A stretch of 64,000 nucleotides of DNA from Salinimicrobium soli. GTDB lineage: Bacteria > Bacteroidota > Bacteroidia > Flavobacteriales > Flavobacteriaceae. The DNA is taken from NCBI RefSeq assembly GCF_048323655.1, contig NZ_JBLUWW010000002.1, positions 124,001 to 188,000 of the forward strand, given 5' to 3'. The translations under genes were made by a program, and so were the position numbers. Position 1 is the stretch's first letter. Each line of letters opens with the position of its first letter. Shown here piece by piece: positions 62,677 through 64,000 of this stretch. Below the pieces are notes generated by a model. That model was not told the DNA's origin, did no database searches, and saw nothing but the letters and a program-made list of their open reading frames with translations.

Positions 62677-64000
62677 ATGAATATTGCTCATTTCAGGAGA
62701 GTTATACTGTTACTCTGTGTTTTAACCTTCAAATTTTCCTTTTCACAACAATCGGCTGTTGAAAATTGGAGGGCAGGCTTTTTGGAGCTAAAAGCTCAGG
62801 AAGATTCTCTGCCTGCTAAAGAAGTCCTCTCCAGGTTCGAAAAAAGTTATATCAGGGCAAAGAGTGTGTTTCAACCCGGTTCAAAGGAAATTCGGGATGT
62901 GGCTTTTGAACTGGGAAAAAAGATCTTTTTCGCCGGAGATCATTTTCGTTCTATCAATTACTTCGAAGAGAGTCAGAAAATCTTTCTTCAGCAGAATGAG
63001 ACGTTCTCAAAAGAGTATTATCTGCTTCTTAGAGATCTATCGGTTGCTTACTATTTAACTGGCAGCTATGAAAAAGCCCTGGATAGTAATCTCCAGAACC
63101 GGGAATTAGTGAAACGGCTGTTAGGGAAAGAAAGTATCGAATATGGAAACATCCTGATCAACCTGGCTTCCATTTCTCAATACCTCCAAAATTATGAAGC
63201 TACAGCGCAATACCTGGAAGAGCTTGAAACCCTGGAGTCTTCAATGCAGAAGTCTTCAGATTATGATGATCTTCTTTATTCCATGTCGGTCATTTTTGGG
63301 GAGCTGGGAAATCTTAATAAATCTATTGTATACCTGGAAAAGTGTCTGCAAAATTCCCTTCCGGATGACGGGATGATCACTTATAAAGAAAATCAACTTT
63401 CGGGGCTGTACTACGGATCAAAGGATTTTGACAAGGCAATTGAAGTTCATCTGAAGCGGTTAGAAAGGACACAACACCTGGAGGGAAAAACGAGCTATGA
63501 GTATATTTCTGCTTTGCATGACCTTGTAAAAAGCTACGAGGCAGCGGGAAAGTATGAGGCTGCTATTGCCGCCCACCAGGAGGCGCTGCAGTTAACGGGC
63601 GAAGTTTACGGCACCGCAGGTTTTTCTTATGCCTATAGCTTAAGTAAAGTGGCAGCCACCCACATCTACTTTGATAAATATGACGATGCCATTCCCATTT
63701 TGCAGGAGGCTTTGCAGCTGTTCGACCGGGAAGAGAACGAAAATTTATACCTGCTTTGCCAGTTTTACCTGGGGCAGGCATACTTTTATGATGACCAGTA
63801 TTCAAAAGCAATAGAACCTTTAAAGGCTTCGCTGACTTCAGCACAGGGTCAAGACAGCTACAATCTTTTTCTCTTGTCTGAATCCTATAGAAAACTTCAA
63901 GACTTTCAGGAAGCGATAATCTTTTTAGATCAGGCTATTGAAATGGCACCGGTCTACAATGAAAAGTATCTTAAGAATTATTCAGAGAGCAAGGCTTTAT
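62677..64000 (+). CDS. Exported TPR-repeat protein, 3' end outside window (probable TPR-CHAT)
   Basis: The frame is open from ATG 62677 to the last base (441 codons). It has a signal peptide (FRRVILLLCVLTFKFSFSQ) and then consecutive TPRs of the Asn/Tyr-rich type with about 42-residue spacing (YGNILINLASISQYLQNYEATAQYLEE; YISALHDLVKSYEAAGKYEAAIAAHQEAL; LCQFYLGQAYFYDDQYSKAIEPL). This is the classical N-terminal half of TPR-CHAT proteins, and the preceding wreck has the same architecture. A CHAT domain downstream is predicted but not visible. The codon use seems less AT-rich than its neighbour's. Confidence 0.85.
   Translation, partial: MNIAHFRRVILLLCVLTFKFSFSQQSAVENWRAGFLELKAQEDSLPAKEVLSRFEKSYIRAKSVFQPGSKEIRDVAFELGKKIFFAGDHFRSINYFEESQKIFLQQNETFSKEYYLLLRDLSVAYYLTGSYEKALDSNLQNRELVKRLLGKESIEYGNILINLASISQYLQNYEATAQYLEELETLESSMQKSSDYDDLLYSMSVIFGELGNLNKSIVYLEKCLQNSLPDDGMITYKENQLSGLYYGSKDFDKAIEVHLKRLERTQHLEGKTSYEYISALHDLVKSYEAAGKYEAAIAAHQEALQLTGEVYGTAGFSYAYSLSKVAATHIYFDKYDDAIPILQEALQLFDREENENLYLLCQFYLGQAYFYDDQYSKAIEPLKASLTSAQGQDSYNLFLLSESYRKLQDFQEAIIFLDQAIEMAPVYNEKYLKNYSESKAL

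Noticed and set aside
29040..63058. Other short frames inside the large genes (e.g. opposite strand of the CHAT and propeller genes)
   Set aside because: All lie within long, well-supported genes and show no independent motifs.
1..64000. CRISPR array, tRNA, rRNA, insertion sequence or phage integration site
   Set aside because: No regularly spaced repeats, clover-leaf sequences, transposase or integrase motifs, or flanking duplications were seen on either strand.
42404..64000. Interpretation as a cytoplasmic gasdermin-type or Craspase-type immune system
   Set aside because: The products have signal peptides, and no gasdermin, Cas or nucleic-acid-sensing gene is present.

Overview
The window looks like a chromosomal segment of a marine-type flavobacterium (Bacteroidota, family Flavobacteriaceae; I would guess the Gramella/Salegentibacter/Zunongwangia neighbourhood, by inference only). 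The reasons are promoter elements of the Bacteroidota TTG/TAnnTTTG type, weak Shine-Dalgarno sites, many lipoproteins of the form 'SCSKDD', a methionine synthase split into two genes, a bTHX ribosomal protein, and a Bacteroidota-type P-II protein. No rRNA, tRNA, CRISPR array or insertion sequence was found.

Layout. 1-2.7 kb: end of pyruvate carboxylase, a uracil-DNA-glycosylase-like protein and two tiny basic proteins including bTHX. 2.7-9.4 kb (minus strand): a complete tryptophan operon, trpEGDCFBA, preceded by a classical attenuator with a leader peptide carrying three consecutive Trp codons. 9.5-13.1 kb: rhodanese, a secreted subtilisin-like lipoprotein, an Asp/Glu racemase and a DUF1206 membrane protein. 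13.2-19 kb (minus): a three-part RND efflux system. 19.1-20.9 kb: an MscS channel. 21.1-25.9 kb (minus): metH1-metH2-metF under a SAM-I riboswitch. 26.2-27.8 kb: P-II protein plus ammonium transporter. 28.2-35.4 kb: a membrane glycosyltransferase, a serine hydrolase, a DUF4097 protein, a Calx-beta-like lipoprotein and small envelope proteins. 35.7-41.6 kb: a LuxR-type response regulator with a 1403-residue AAA/TPR/GAF histidine kinase and two unknown genes.

42.4-64 kb is the remarkable part: an envelope-directed protease island. A tight plus-strand operon encodes an outer-membrane barrel protein, a caspase-like peptidase with a DUF4384-like tail, a tandem dead-caspase/live-caspase protein, a V8/trypsin-like peptidase with ankyrin repeats, and a 2231-residue TPR/propeller/CHAT peptidase. 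It is followed by a 1512-residue propeller-caspase, the wreck of another TPR-CHAT gene, and the start of a further TPR gene that runs off the window. Every complete member starts with a signal peptide. A DUF900 alpha/beta hydrolase is divergently transcribed at the border. Arg-Gly-Ala motifs recur at domain boundaries of several of these proteins, and the V8-like enzyme has Arg at its expected pro/mature junction. I therefore propose, as inference, a periplasmic or outer-membrane proteolytic cascade in which Arg-specific caspase/CHAT peptidases process each other, the zymogen and the barrel protein. The island looks AT-richer than the housekeeping half, consistent with acquisition and turnover.
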